Below, piece by piece: positions 40,870 through 48,983 of a DNA stretch of 64,000 nt. The position numbers were made by a program, and so were the translations under genes. This DNA comes from Sanguibacter gelidistatuariae (GTDB lineage Bacteria; Actinomycetota; Actinomycetes; Actinomycetales; Cellulomonadaceae), in the NCBI RefSeq assembly GCF_900096585.1, contig NZ_FMYH01000005.1, positions 124,001 through 188,000 on the forward strand. Direction: 5' to 3'. Below the pieces are notes generated by a model. It was not told the origin of the DNA. It made no database searches and was given only the letters and a program-made list of their open reading frames with translations. Position 1 is the stretch's first letter, and each line of letters starts with the position of its first letter.

Positions 40870-41978
40870 GCAGTCAGACCCAACCCCAGCTGCACCCGCG
40901 GGAGCGGCTCACCCGGCGACCCGGCTCCGCGACGACCACGACCGTACCCACCACCGTCGAGGCGGTCCTCGAAGACTTCTTCCGCTCGGCCCTCGACCGG
41001 TCGCGACCCTACGGCTCCGACTACACCGAGCTCTGGCGCAGCCTGCACCAGGCATCTCAGGGCGGCAAACGCTTCCGTCCCACGCTGCTCACGGGCATCC
41101 ACCGCCACCTCGGTGGGACCGACGACCGCCTCGCCTGCACGGTGGCGGCGGCCGTCGAGCTCCTGCACACCGCCTTCGTCGTGCACGACGACGTCATCGA
41201 CCACGACGACGTGCGCCGGGGGCGCCTCAACGTCTCGGGGACCTTCGCGCACGGCCTGCGGTCAGCGGGCGGCGACGACGCCAGGGCGGCCACCCTCGGC
41301 GCGGCAGCGGGCATCCTCGCCGGCGACCTCGCCCTCTCCGGCGCCCACCGCCTTGTCGCCTCGAGCGCGGCGGCGCCGAGCATCCGCGAGGACCTGCTGG
41401 GCCTCTTCGACCACGCGATCTACGCGACTGCGGCCGGTGAGCTCTCAGACGTGCGGTTCTCGCTCGGCCCGGTCGAGGCGACCCTGGCCGAGGTCGTCAT
41501 CATGGCCGCGAACAAGACCGCTGTGTACTCTTTCGAGCTCCCGCTCCAGGCGGGAGCCCTGCTCGCCGGGGCCGACCGCCGCACGGTCGAGGGGCTGAGC
41601 CGTGTCGGCCGCCTCGTGGGCATCGCCTTCCAGCTGCACGACGACCTCGACGGCGTGTTCGGGGACGAGCAGGTGACCGGCAAGAGCGTGCTTACCGACC
41701 TGCGCGAAGGCAAGGTCACCCCGCTCGTGGCCCACGCTCGCGGCACCGAGCAGTGGCCGCGCGTCGAGCGCCACCTCGGCGCGCCGGGCCTCACCTACGA
41801 CCAGCTGCACGACGTCCGCTGGGCCCTTGAAGCATCCGGATCGCGGGGCTTCATCGAAGCCCTCGCAGCCGAGCATCTCGCCTCGGCTCGGGACCTGGCC
41901 GCCGAGATCGACCTGCCGCCGGAGGCGCTCGCCTGGCTCGAGTCGATGACCCGCTCGCTGCCGTGGAGGTCAGCATGA
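40866..41978 (+). CDS. crtE: Geranylgeranyl diphosphate synthase
   Basis: A 370-residue trans-isoprenyl diphosphate synthase that extends DMAPP with IPP to C20 GGPP. GGKRFRP is the substrate-binding loop, VVHDDVIDHDDVRRG the first Asp-rich motif, and QLHDDLDGVFGD the second, with DDxxG in place of DDxxD, as often seen in actinobacterial CrtE. ATG 40866 overlaps the idi stop; a longer in-frame start lies inside idi. Feeds crtB. Confidence 0.94.
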   Translation: MSSQTQPQLHPRERLTRRPGSATTTTVPTTVEAVLEDFFRSALDRSRPYGSDYTELWRSLHQASQGGKRFRPTLLTGIHRHLGGTDDRLACTVAAAVELLHTAFVVHDDVIDHDDVRRGRLNVSGTFAHGLRSAGGDDARAATLGAAAGILAGDLALSGAHRLVASSAAAPSIREDLLGLFDHAIYATAAGELSDVRFSLGPVEATLAEVVIMAANKTAVYSFELPLQAGALLAGADRRTVEGLSRVGRLVGIAFQLHDDLDGVFGDEQVTGKSVLTDLREGKVTPLVAHARGTEQWPRVERHLGAPGLTYDQLHDVRWALEASGSRGFIEALAAEHLASARDLAAEIDLPPEALAWLESMTRSLPWRSA

Positions 41979-42850
41979 CCGCGGCTCCGCTGCGGACGTC
42001 GCTGAGCGACGCGCGCTACGACGCGGTCGCCCAGGCGAGCGCGGCCGCCGTCATCCGCGGGTACTCGACGTCCTTCGGGTGGGCGTGCCGGTTGCTCGGG
42101 CGACCGGTCCGTGGGCATGTCCGCAACATCTATGCGCTCGTGCGGCTCGCGGACGAGATCGTCGACGGCCCAGTGAGCGCTGACGATCCCGGCCGCGGAC
42201 GTGTGCTGCTCGACGAGCTCGAACGGGAGACCGCCGACGCCGTCATCACCGGCTACAGCACGAACCTCGTCGTGCACGCCTACGCGCTCACCGCCCGGCG
42301 CTTCGCACTGCGCCCGGATCTCATGACGGCGTTCTTCGCCTCCATGCGGATGGACCTGTCGACCTCGGTACACACACCAGCATCGCTGGCCACGTACATC
42401 TACGGCTCGGCCGAGGTGGTCGGGCTGGCCTGCCTGCAGGTCTTCCTCGGAGCCGATGGGCGCGAGGACTACGACAAGCTCGCACCGGGTGCCCGGCGCC
42501 TAGGTGCCGCCTTCCAGAAGATCAACTTCCTCCGGGACCTGGCCACGGACCACATCGCCCTGGGACGCTCGTACTTCCCCGGGATCGACTCCGCCCGGCT
42601 GACCGACGGCGAGCGTGACCTGCTTGTCGACGACATCCGAGTGGATCTCGTCGCGGCCGGCGACGCGCTGGCGCTGCTGCCCACCAACAGCCGCACCGCC
42701 GTCGCCGCCGCGCACGGGCTCTTCGCCGAGCTCACCGCTCGCATCGCCGCGACGCCCGCCGAGGAGCTGGTCCGGACGCGGGTGCGCGTCCCTGGCCCGG
42801 TCAAGGCGCGCATCCTCGCCCGCGCCCTCGCGACCGGCGGACGCCCGTGA
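41975..42850 (+). CDS. crtB: Phytoene synthase
   Basis: A 291-residue squalene/phytoene synthase joining two GGPP to phytoene. RLADEIVDG is the first Asp motif, YIYGSAEVVGLACLQVF the family signature, and INFLRDLATDH the second Asp motif. ATG 41975 (GGAGGT upstream) overlaps the crtE stop. The GTG 12 nt earlier is less likely because the ribosome binding site would cover it. Confidence 0.95.
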   Translation: MTAAPLRTSLSDARYDAVAQASAAAVIRGYSTSFGWACRLLGRPVRGHVRNIYALVRLADEIVDGPVSADDPGRGRVLLDELERETADAVITGYSTNLVVHAYALTARRFALRPDLMTAFFASMRMDLSTSVHTPASLATYIYGSAEVVGLACLQVFLGADGREDYDKLAPGARRLGAAFQKINFLRDLATDHIALGRSYFPGIDSARLTDGERDLLVDDIRVDLVAAGDALALLPTNSRTAVAAAHGLFAELTARIAATPAEELVRTRVRVPGPVKARILARALATGGRP

Positions 42851-44427
42851 GCCGCGTCGTCGTCATCGGCGGCGGCATCGCGGGGCTCGCCACGGCCGCG
42901 CTGCTCGCGCGGGACGGTCACCGGGTCGAACTCGTCGAGAAGAACGCCGCGCTCGGCGGCCGCGCGGGGTCCTGGGAACGGGACGGCTTCCGCTTCGACA
43001 CCGGCCCGTCGTGGTACCTCATGCCCGAGGTCTTCGACCACTTCTTCCGGCTCCTGGGGACGAGCGCCGCGGCCGAGCTCGACCTCACCCTCCTCGACCC
43101 CGGGTACCGGGTGTTCGTCGAGGACGGCGGCGCCCCGCTCGACATCGCCGCCGACCTGGAGCGGAACGTCGCGATCTTCGAGGGCGTCGAGGAGGGGGCG
43201 GGGGAGAGGCTCCGCACCTACCTCGCGTCGGCGAGGTCAACCTACGACCTCGCCAAGGAGCGATTCCTCTACTCCACGTTCCAGTCGATGACCACCCTCC
43301 TGCGCGCCGACGTGCTGCGGCACGCGGGCCGGCTCGTGTCGCTCCTGCTGCGCCCGCTCGACAGCTTCGTCGCGCGGTCCTTCTCCCACCCCACGCTGCG
43401 TCAGGTGCTCGGCTATCCGGCGGTGTTCCTCGGGTCCTCCCCGGACCGCGCGCCGAGCATGTACCACCTCATGAGCCACCTCGACCTGGCCGACGGCGTG
43501 CTCTACCCCCAGGGCGGCTTCACGACGATCATCGCCGCGATCGAGCGGCTCGCCCGCGCCGAGGGGGTGACCATCCGCACCGACACGACGGTGACCCAGA
43601 TCCGCACCGAGCCGGTGACCGGTCGCCGCCGAGGTCGCCGCCCGCGCGCGGTGGTGCGCGGCGTCGTCGTGCGTGGGGCGGACGGGTGGGGCCAGACCAT
43701 CGACGCGGACGTCGTCGTGTCCGCGGCTGACCTGCACCACACCGAGACCGTCCTGCTGCCTGAGGCGCTCCAGACCTACCCGCAGCGTTGGTGGGACCGC
43801 CGGGATCCGGGCCCCGGCGCTGTCCTCGTCGAGCTGGGCGTCGAGGGCGCGCTGCCTGAGCTCGCCCACCACTCGCTGTTCTTTGCGACCGACTGGCAGG
43901 GGAACTTCGACGCGATCTTCGGTGACGCCCCCCACGTGCCCGACCCGGCCTCGATCTACGTGTGCAAGCCCTCCCAGACCGACCCGGGCGTCGCGCCCGC
44001 GGGGTCGGAGAACCTCTTTGTCCTCGTCCCCGTGCCCGCGGACCCAGCGATCGGGCGCGGCGGCACCGACGGATCCGGTGACCCCGACGTCGAGAAGGTC
44101 GCCGACGCCGCGATCGCGCAGGTCGCTGCGTGGGCCGCCGTCCCTGACCTGGCCGAGCGCGTCGTCGTGCGCCGCACCGTCGGCCCGGGTGACTTCGTGG
44201 TCGACGTCAACGCCTGGTCCGGGGGAGCGCTCGGCCCCGCGCACACCCTGCGCCAGAGCGCCTTCCTGCGCGGACGCAACGCCTCGGCGCGGGTGGACGG
44301 TCTGCTTTACGCGGGGAGCAGCACGATCCCGGGGATCGGCCTGCCCATGTGCCTCATCAGCGCCGAGCTTGTGGTCAAGCGGCTGCGCTCGGACACGACG
44401 ACCACGGCGCTGGCGGAGCCGCTGTGA
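42847..44427 (+). CDS. crtI: Phytoene desaturase
   Basis: A 526-residue FAD enzyme introducing four double bases of unsaturation to give lycopene. The N-terminal dinucleotide fold is VVVIGGGIAGLATAALLARDGH, with ALGGRAGSWERDGFRFDTGPS after it; the C-terminal bacterial signature is LLYAGSSTIPGIGLPMCLISAELV. GTG 42847 overlaps the crtB stop. About 20 residues longer than many relatives because of an Arg/Gly-rich loop (GRRRGRRPRAVVRG, about 260). Confidence 0.95.
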   Translation: MSRVVVIGGGIAGLATAALLARDGHRVELVEKNAALGGRAGSWERDGFRFDTGPSWYLMPEVFDHFFRLLGTSAAAELDLTLLDPGYRVFVEDGGAPLDIAADLERNVAIFEGVEEGAGERLRTYLASARSTYDLAKERFLYSTFQSMTTLLRADVLRHAGRLVSLLLRPLDSFVARSFSHPTLRQVLGYPAVFLGSSPDRAPSMYHLMSHLDLADGVLYPQGGFTTIIAAIERLARAEGVTIRTDTTVTQIRTEPVTGRRRGRRPRAVVRGVVVRGADGWGQTIDADVVVSAADLHHTETVLLPEALQTYPQRWWDRRDPGPGAVLVELGVEGALPELAHHSLFFATDWQGNFDAIFGDAPHVPDPASIYVCKPSQTDPGVAPAGSENLFVLVPVPADPAIGRGGTDGSGDPDVEKVADAAIAQVAAWAAVPDLAERVVVRRTVGPGDFVVDVNAWSGGALGPAHTLRQSAFLRGRNASARVDGLLYAGSSTIPGIGLPMCLISAELVVKRLRSDTTTTALAEPL

Positions 44428-44768
44428 CCGGCTGGGAGTACCTCGGTGCGCTGGCCGTGTCCTTCGCCTGCATGGTCGCCGTTGACTACCGGTGGCGGGT
44501 CTTCTGGTGGGCGGACCGCCGTCGTGCGGTCATCGTCATGGCAGTGGGCATCGCGCTGTTCCTCGTGTGGGACGCGGCGGGGATCCTCACCGGGTCCTTC
44601 GAACGGGGGGAGAGCTCGGGAATGACCGGGATCGAGCTGACCCCCGACTTCCCGCTCGAGGAGCTCGTGTTCATCACGTTCCTGTGCCACCTGACGATGG
44701 TGCTCGTTATGCTCGCCGGGCGCCTGCTCGACGCCGTGCATCCAGCGGACAGTGAGGACGCGCCATGA
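44424..44768 (+). CDS. crtYe: C50 carotenoid cyclase subunit 1
   Basis: A 114-residue membrane subunit of the heterodimeric lycopene-type cyclase that closes the rings of C50 carotenoids. Three hydrophobic segments; the family motif PLEELVF follows GIELTPDF. Sequence alone does not say whether the ring is epsilon (decaprenoxanthin) or gamma (sarcinaxanthin, crtYg). GTG 44424 overlaps the crtI stop; acts with the next gene. Confidence 0.9.
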   Translation: MTGWEYLGALAVSFACMVAVDYRWRVFWWADRRRAVIVMAVGIALFLVWDAAGILTGSFERGESSGMTGIELTPDFPLEELVFITFLCHLTMVLVMLAGRLLDAVHPADSEDAP

Positions 44769-45097
44769 GCTACGGCCAGCTCAACCTCGTCATGCTCGGT
44801 GTCGTCGCGATCGCCGCGGGGATCCTCGCCGTCCGCGCCCGGGTGGGCGCACGGTGGTGGCTCCAGGTGGCGCTTGCCTGGGTCGTGCTCACGGTGCTGA
44901 CCGTCGTCTTCGACTCGATCATGATCGCCGCGGACCTCTTCCGCTTCGACGAGGACAAGCTCACCGGAGTGACCCTGTGGCTCGCCCCCGTCGAAGATCT
45001 CGCCTGGCCCCTGGCCGCCGCCCTATTGCTGCCAGCGGTGTGGGCCTGGTTGGGCACGAGGGCGCACGCCCGCACCGAGCTTGAGAGGCAGCGATGA
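44765..45097 (+). CDS. crtYf: C50 carotenoid cyclase subunit 2
   Basis: A 110-residue second cyclase subunit with three membrane segments and the PVEDLAWPL motif (counterpart of PxEE). ATG 44765 overlaps the preceding stop, and its own stop overlaps crtEb. Both subunits are required in characterised C50 pathways. Alternative name crtYh if the product is a gamma-ring carotenoid. Confidence 0.9.
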   Translation: MSYGQLNLVMLGVVAIAAGILAVRARVGARWWLQVALAWVVLTVLTVVFDSIMIAADLFRFDEDKLTGVTLWLAPVEDLAWPLAAALLLPAVWAWLGTRAHARTELERQR

Positions 45098-46002
45098 CTC
45101 AGACCCTCCCGGTGCCCCCAGCCCACCCCGTCGCCGCGGTTCTCGCCTCCTCGCGGCCGATCAGCTGGATCAACACCGCCTACCCCTTCGCAGCCGCCTA
45201 CCTCATGAGCGGCGGCCAGGTGGGGGCGACGTTCATCGTCCTGACGGTGTTCTTCCTCGTGCCCTACAACCTCCTCATGTATGGCATCAACGACGTCTTC
45301 GACTACGAGTCCGACCTGCGCAACCCGCGCAAGGGCGGGGTGGAGGGGGTGGTGCTCGACCGCGGCCTGCACCGGCTCACCCTGTGGTCGGCCGTGCTCG
45401 CCGCGCTGCCCTTCCTCGTCTTCGCCGTCGTCGTGGCGCTGACATCGGTTGATGTGAACCCGCTCGCCTGTCTGGCGTCGCTGGCCGTCAGCGTCGCCGC
45501 GGTCATCGCCTACTCCGCTCCCGGCCTGCGCTTCAAGGAACGCCCGGTCCTCGACTCCCTCACGTCGAGCACGCACTTCGTCAGCCCGGCCGTCGTCGGG
45601 CTCGCCTACGCCGGAGCGAGCCCGAGCGCAGCGGTCTGGGTGACGCTCGCGGCGTTCTTCCTCTGGGGGGTCGCCTCCCAGGCCTTCGGCGCCGTCCAGG
45701 ACATCGTGGCCGACCGGTCGGGTGGGATCGCCTCGATCGCGACTGCCTTCGGGGCGGCCCGGACCGTGCGCTTCGCGATAGCTTGCTATCTCGCCTCGGC
45801 CCTGCTCATGCTCGGCGCAGGCTGGCCCGGCGCGCTCGCGGCGGTCATCCCGCTCGTCTACCTCGTCAACATCGCGGGCTACCGCTCGCTCGTCGACGCG
45901 GACTGCGAACGCTCCAACGCCGGCTGGCGCCGGTTCCTCTGGCTCAACATCGTCAGCGGGTTTCTCATCACCCAGTTGCTCATCTGGATCGCACTCCGGT
46001 AG
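45094..46002 (+). CDS. crtEb: Lycopene elongase (UbiA-type prenyltransferase)
   Basis: A 302-residue integral membrane prenyltransferase that adds two C5 units to lycopene, giving C50 flavuxanthin-type products for the cyclase. UbiA Asp motifs are NDVFDYESDLRNP (about residue 70) and QDIVADRSGG (about 205), with eight or so hydrophobic helices. ATG 45094 overlaps crtYf. Last gene of the crt operon. Confidence 0.93.
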   Translation: MTQTLPVPPAHPVAAVLASSRPISWINTAYPFAAAYLMSGGQVGATFIVLTVFFLVPYNLLMYGINDVFDYESDLRNPRKGGVEGVVLDRGLHRLTLWSAVLAALPFLVFAVVVALTSVDVNPLACLASLAVSVAAVIAYSAPGLRFKERPVLDSLTSSTHFVSPAVVGLAYAGASPSAAVWVTLAAFFLWGVASQAFGAVQDIVADRSGGIASIATAFGAARTVRFAIACYLASALLMLGAGWPGALAAVIPLVYLVNIAGYRSLVDADCERSNAGWRRFLWLNIVSGFLITQLLIWIALR

Positions 46003-46011
46003 ACCTAGGCC

Positions 46012-46632
46012 ATGCCTCCTGCCACGACCGCGCTCGTCGTCCTCGACCTCGTCGGCGTGCTGGCCTTTGCGGTCAACGGCGCGATGACCGCGATCCGGAC
46101 TGCGCGGCTGGACATCGTGGGCGTCATCACCCTCGGCACGATCACCGCCCTGGGCGGCGGGTTCATCCGCGACATCTTTCTCGACGACCTGCCTCCGGCG
46201 ACGTTCAGGGACTGGCGCTATCTCGCCGTCGCGGCCCTCGGCGCCTTCATCGCCTTCCTGCTCAGCAAGCGCCTGGAACGCCTCGCCCGGCCGATCAACG
46301 TGCTCGACGCCGCAGGCCTGAGCCTCTTCGCCGTCACCGGGACGCTCAAGGGTCTTGAGGCCGGGTTGGGGGTGGCGCAGTCGATCATCCTGGGCGGCGT
46401 CACCGCAGTCGGTGGCGGAACGCTGCGTGACGTCTTGCTCCGGGAGATCCCGGCGATCCTGTACAGCGGGCTCTACCTGATCCCGGCCCTCGTGGCGGCC
46501 GGGATCACGGCGATCGTCTTCTCCGCCGGGCTGCATCCGCTGCCATGGACGGTTGTCGCCGCGGTGATGTGCTTCACCATCCGGATGATCGGGGTGCGCT
46601 ATGACCTCAACGCACCGCGGCCGCGATTGTGA
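46012..46632 (+). CDS. TRIC/UPF0126 family membrane protein
   Basis: A 206-residue protein with seven hydrophobic helices in two repeated halves: DLVGVLAFAVNGAMTAIRTARLDIVGVITLGTITALGGGFIRD and LDAAGLSLFAVTGTLKGLEAG followed by ILGGVTAVGGGTLRD. The repeated GGGxxRD is the UPF0126 signature. Homologues are trimeric cation channels or glycine transporters (YicG). ATG 46012 lies 9 nt after crtEb, so it may ride on the crt transcript, but a link to carotenoids is not expected. Confidence 0.88.
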   Translation: MPPATTALVVLDLVGVLAFAVNGAMTAIRTARLDIVGVITLGTITALGGGFIRDIFLDDLPPATFRDWRYLAVAALGAFIAFLLSKRLERLARPINVLDAAGLSLFAVTGTLKGLEAGLGVAQSIILGGVTAVGGGTLRDVLLREIPAILYSGLYLIPALVAAGITAIVFSAGLHPLPWTVVAAVMCFTIRMIGVRYDLNAPRPRL

Positions 46633-46720
46633 ACCTCCTGGACCGGATCTCCGGCTGATGGCCGCGCCTGGACGTGCAGTAGCGTCCGGGCCCGCCCTTC
46701 GGATCAAGGACAATGGACCC

Positions 46721-47329
46721 ATGGCGAAGCTGTATTTCCGGTACGGGGCGATGAACAGCGGCAAGAGCACGGCTCTGCTGCAGGCCGCCTACAACTATGA
46801 AGAGCGTGGGCACCAGGTGCTCCTCGCGAAGCCGGGGATCGACACGAAGGCGGGGCGCGCGATCCATTCGCGCCTCGGCGTCGACCGCGGGGTCGACGTC
46901 ATGATCGGCGAGCAGGCCGACGTCTACCTGCTCATCCAGCGCCAGCGCGACGAGATCCAGCTGCGGACCGGGCGCGACGTGAGCTGTGTGCTGATCGACG
47001 AGTCCCAGTTCCTCTCCGCGCAGCAGGTCAACGACCTGCTGCGGGTCGCGACCCTCGATCAGATCCCGGTCATCTGCTACGGCATCCGCACAGACTTCCT
47101 CACGGCTGCCTTTCCCGGCAGCCGCCGGTTGCTCGAGATCGCCCACAGCCTCGAAGAGCTCAAGACGATCTGCCGCTGCGGACGCAAGGCGATCTTCAAC
47201 GCCCGGTCCGTGGGCGGCGTCTTCGTCTTCGACGGTGACCAGGTCGCGATCGACGGCATGCAGGTGAGCTACGAGTCGCTCTGCGCGGCCTGCTACCTGC
47301 GCGAGAGCGGCGGAGTGCTCGCGCGATAG
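46721..47329 (+). CDS. tdk: Thymidine kinase (type II)
   Basis: A 202-residue TK1-like kinase phosphorylating thymidine in nucleotide salvage. P-loop GAMNSGKST is at residues 9-17, VLIDESQFL is Walker B with the catalytic Glu, and the C-terminal zinc site uses CRCGRK and LCAACYLRE. ATG 46721; GACAAT 6 nt upstream may be a -10, implying a leaderless transcript. A longer in-frame start runs into the preceding gene. Confidence 0.95.
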   Translation: MAKLYFRYGAMNSGKSTALLQAAYNYEERGHQVLLAKPGIDTKAGRAIHSRLGVDRGVDVMIGEQADVYLLIQRQRDEIQLRTGRDVSCVLIDESQFLSAQQVNDLLRVATLDQIPVICYGIRTDFLTAAFPGSRRLLEIAHSLEELKTICRCGRKAIFNARSVGGVFVFDGDQVAIDGMQVSYESLCAACYLRESGGVLAR

Positions 47330-47423
47330 CAGGCGCCGGGCCTTAGGTCCCGCCTCCTGACGCCTCTGACGGTCGATCCTGGGAGGAGCGACTCATCGGG
47401 GAGTCGTCCGAGGAGGAGGAACC

Positions 47424-47939
47424 ATGAAGGTCAGTGTGGCGGTCGCGAGCAAGCACGGCTCGACGCAGGAGATCGGCGAGGTGATCGCAGCCGAGCTCAC
47501 TGCTCAGGGGCACGAGCCCCAGCTTCATGACATGGCGACCGCGAGCATCCTCGACCTCGACGACTCCGAGGCGATCGTGCTGGGCAGCGCCGTGTACTTC
47601 GGCAAGTGGATGATGGCTGCCTCGGTCTTCGCCCAGGACCTCAGCTCCCGCGTCGAGGGCCGTCCCGTATGGCTCTTCTCGACCGGCCCGGTCGGCGAAC
47701 CGCTCAAGCCCGCCGACGCCGAGATCGACGTCGACGAGCAGATCAGGTTCACCGGGGCCAGCGAGCACAAGGTGTTCGCCGGTCGGGTCGACAAGAGCGG
47801 CCTCCGGCTGGGCGAACGCTCGGTCGTCCTCGCCCTACGAGTGCAGGACGGCGACTACCGGGACTGGGACGAGGTCCGCGGGTGGGCCCGGTCCATCGCC
47901 GAGGAGCTCACCGCGACGGCCCAGACCGTCACGGTGTAG
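47424..47939 (+). CDS. Flavodoxin-domain protein (HemG-like)
   Basis: A 171-residue flavodoxin fold. VAVASKHGSTQEIGEVIAAEL is the FMN phosphate loop, DSEAIVLGSAVYFGKWM the second FMN loop, and FSTGPVG the third. The closest type is protoporphyrinogen-oxidase-like flavodoxin (HemG/DUF-like), but no heme genes are nearby, so the electron partner is unknown. ATG 47424 with GAGGAGGAA upstream; a small CGACTC/GAGTCG hairpin lies in the leader. Confidence 0.83.
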   Translation: MKVSVAVASKHGSTQEIGEVIAAELTAQGHEPQLHDMATASILDLDDSEAIVLGSAVYFGKWMMAASVFAQDLSSRVEGRPVWLFSTGPVGEPLKPADAEIDVDEQIRFTGASEHKVFAGRVDKSGLRLGERSVVLALRVQDGDYRDWDEVRGWARSIAEELTATAQTVTV

Positions 47940-47945
47940 AACCGG

Positions 47946-48962
47946 TCACCACCGCGCGTGCACGTGCGGGCGCACGGCAGAGTCGTAGATCTCGGCGAAC
48001 CGTGCGCTCTGCTCCGCAGTCAACGGGGGCAGGTCCGCCGCGGCCGCGTTCGACCGGGCCTGGGCGGCATTGCGCGCACCGGGGATGACCGTGGTCACCC
48101 CCGTCTGGTCGAGGATCCAGCGCAGCGCGAGCTGAGACGTGGTCACCTGCGACCCGTCGCGGTCGAGCGCGCCGTCGCCCACCAGGGCTGAGATCTCGCG
48201 GGCCGCGGCGACGCCGACGTCGAAGGGCACCCCTGCGAACGTCTCGCCGACGTCGAAGGACTCACCGTTCCGGTTGAAGGTCCGGTGATCGTTGGCGGCG
48301 AAGGTCGTGTGCTCGTCGTACTTGCCGGACAGCAGCCCGCTGGCCAGCGGCACGCGCGCGATGATGGCGACGCCGGCCTCGACCGCGGCCGGGAGCACTT
48401 CCTCGAGGGGCTTTTGGCGGAAGGCGTTGAGGATGATCTGTACGCTGGCCACGCCCGGCCGGGCGATCGCCGTCAGCGCCTCCTCGCAGGTCTCCACCGA
48501 CACCCCGTAGGAGCCGATCCGACCCTCGGCGACCAGAGTGTCCAGGGCGTCGTAGGTCGTGTCTGCGGAGAAGACCGCGGTCGGCGGGCAGTGCAGCTGG
48601 ACGAGGTCGAGGGTGTCCACGCCGATGTTCTCCCGAGACCGGTCCGTCCAGGCCCGGAACGCGTCGAGGGTGTACGCGGCCGCCTCATGCGGGTCGGCGC
48701 GGCGGCCCATCTTCGTGGCGACGCGGAGGTCGCCCGGCAGGTCGGAGCGACCGGCGAGGAAAGCGCCGATGAGACGCTCGCTGCGCCCGTCGCCGTAGAC
48801 GTCGGCGGTGTCGAGGAAGGTGACGCCGGCATCGAGGGCGGCGGCCAGGACGGCGTGGGCGCTGTCCTCGGTGACGTCGCCCCAGTCACCTCCGAGCTGC
48901 CAGCAGCCGAGGCTGACGGGGGAGAGGGCGAAGGGGAGACGGGCGGCGCTGCGGGGGTTCAT
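47946..48962 (-). CDS. Aldo/keto reductase
   Basis: A 338-residue NADPH-dependent (beta/alpha)8 oxidoreductase. FLDTADVYGDGRSERLIG holds the catalytic Asp and Tyr, ATKMGRR the Lys, and DLVQLHCPP the His. The C-terminal GARNAAQARSNAAAADL is the coenzyme-binding region of AKR11/12-like members. ATG 48962. Carbonyl substrate unknown. It converges on the flavodoxin gene with 6 bp between. Confidence 0.9.
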   Translation of the reverse strand: MNPRSAARLPFALSPVSLGCWQLGGDWGDVTEDSAHAVLAAALDAGVTFLDTADVYGDGRSERLIGAFLAGRSDLPGDLRVATKMGRRADPHEAAAYTLDAFRAWTDRSRENIGVDTLDLVQLHCPPTAVFSADTTYDALDTLVAEGRIGSYGVSVETCEEALTAIARPGVASVQIILNAFRQKPLEEVLPAAVEAGVAIIARVPLASGLLSGKYDEHTTFAANDHRTFNRNGESFDVGETFAGVPFDVGVAAAREISALVGDGALDRDGSQVTTSQLALRWILDQTGVTTVIPGARNAAQARSNAAAADLPPLTAEQSARFAEIYDSAVRPHVHARW

Positions 48963-48983
48963 AGACCCAGCCTAGGGGCTGGT

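Noticed and set aside
45980-46020. TAGACC before the TRIC-like gene as a leaderless -10
   Set aside because: It consists of the crtEb stop codon plus following bases and lacks the final T of the pattern; read-through from crt is simpler.
47424-47939. Firm assignment as protoporphyrinogen oxidase HemG
   Set aside because: The flavodoxin fold is clear, but no heme genes are adjacent and HemG-specific features could not be confirmed by eye.
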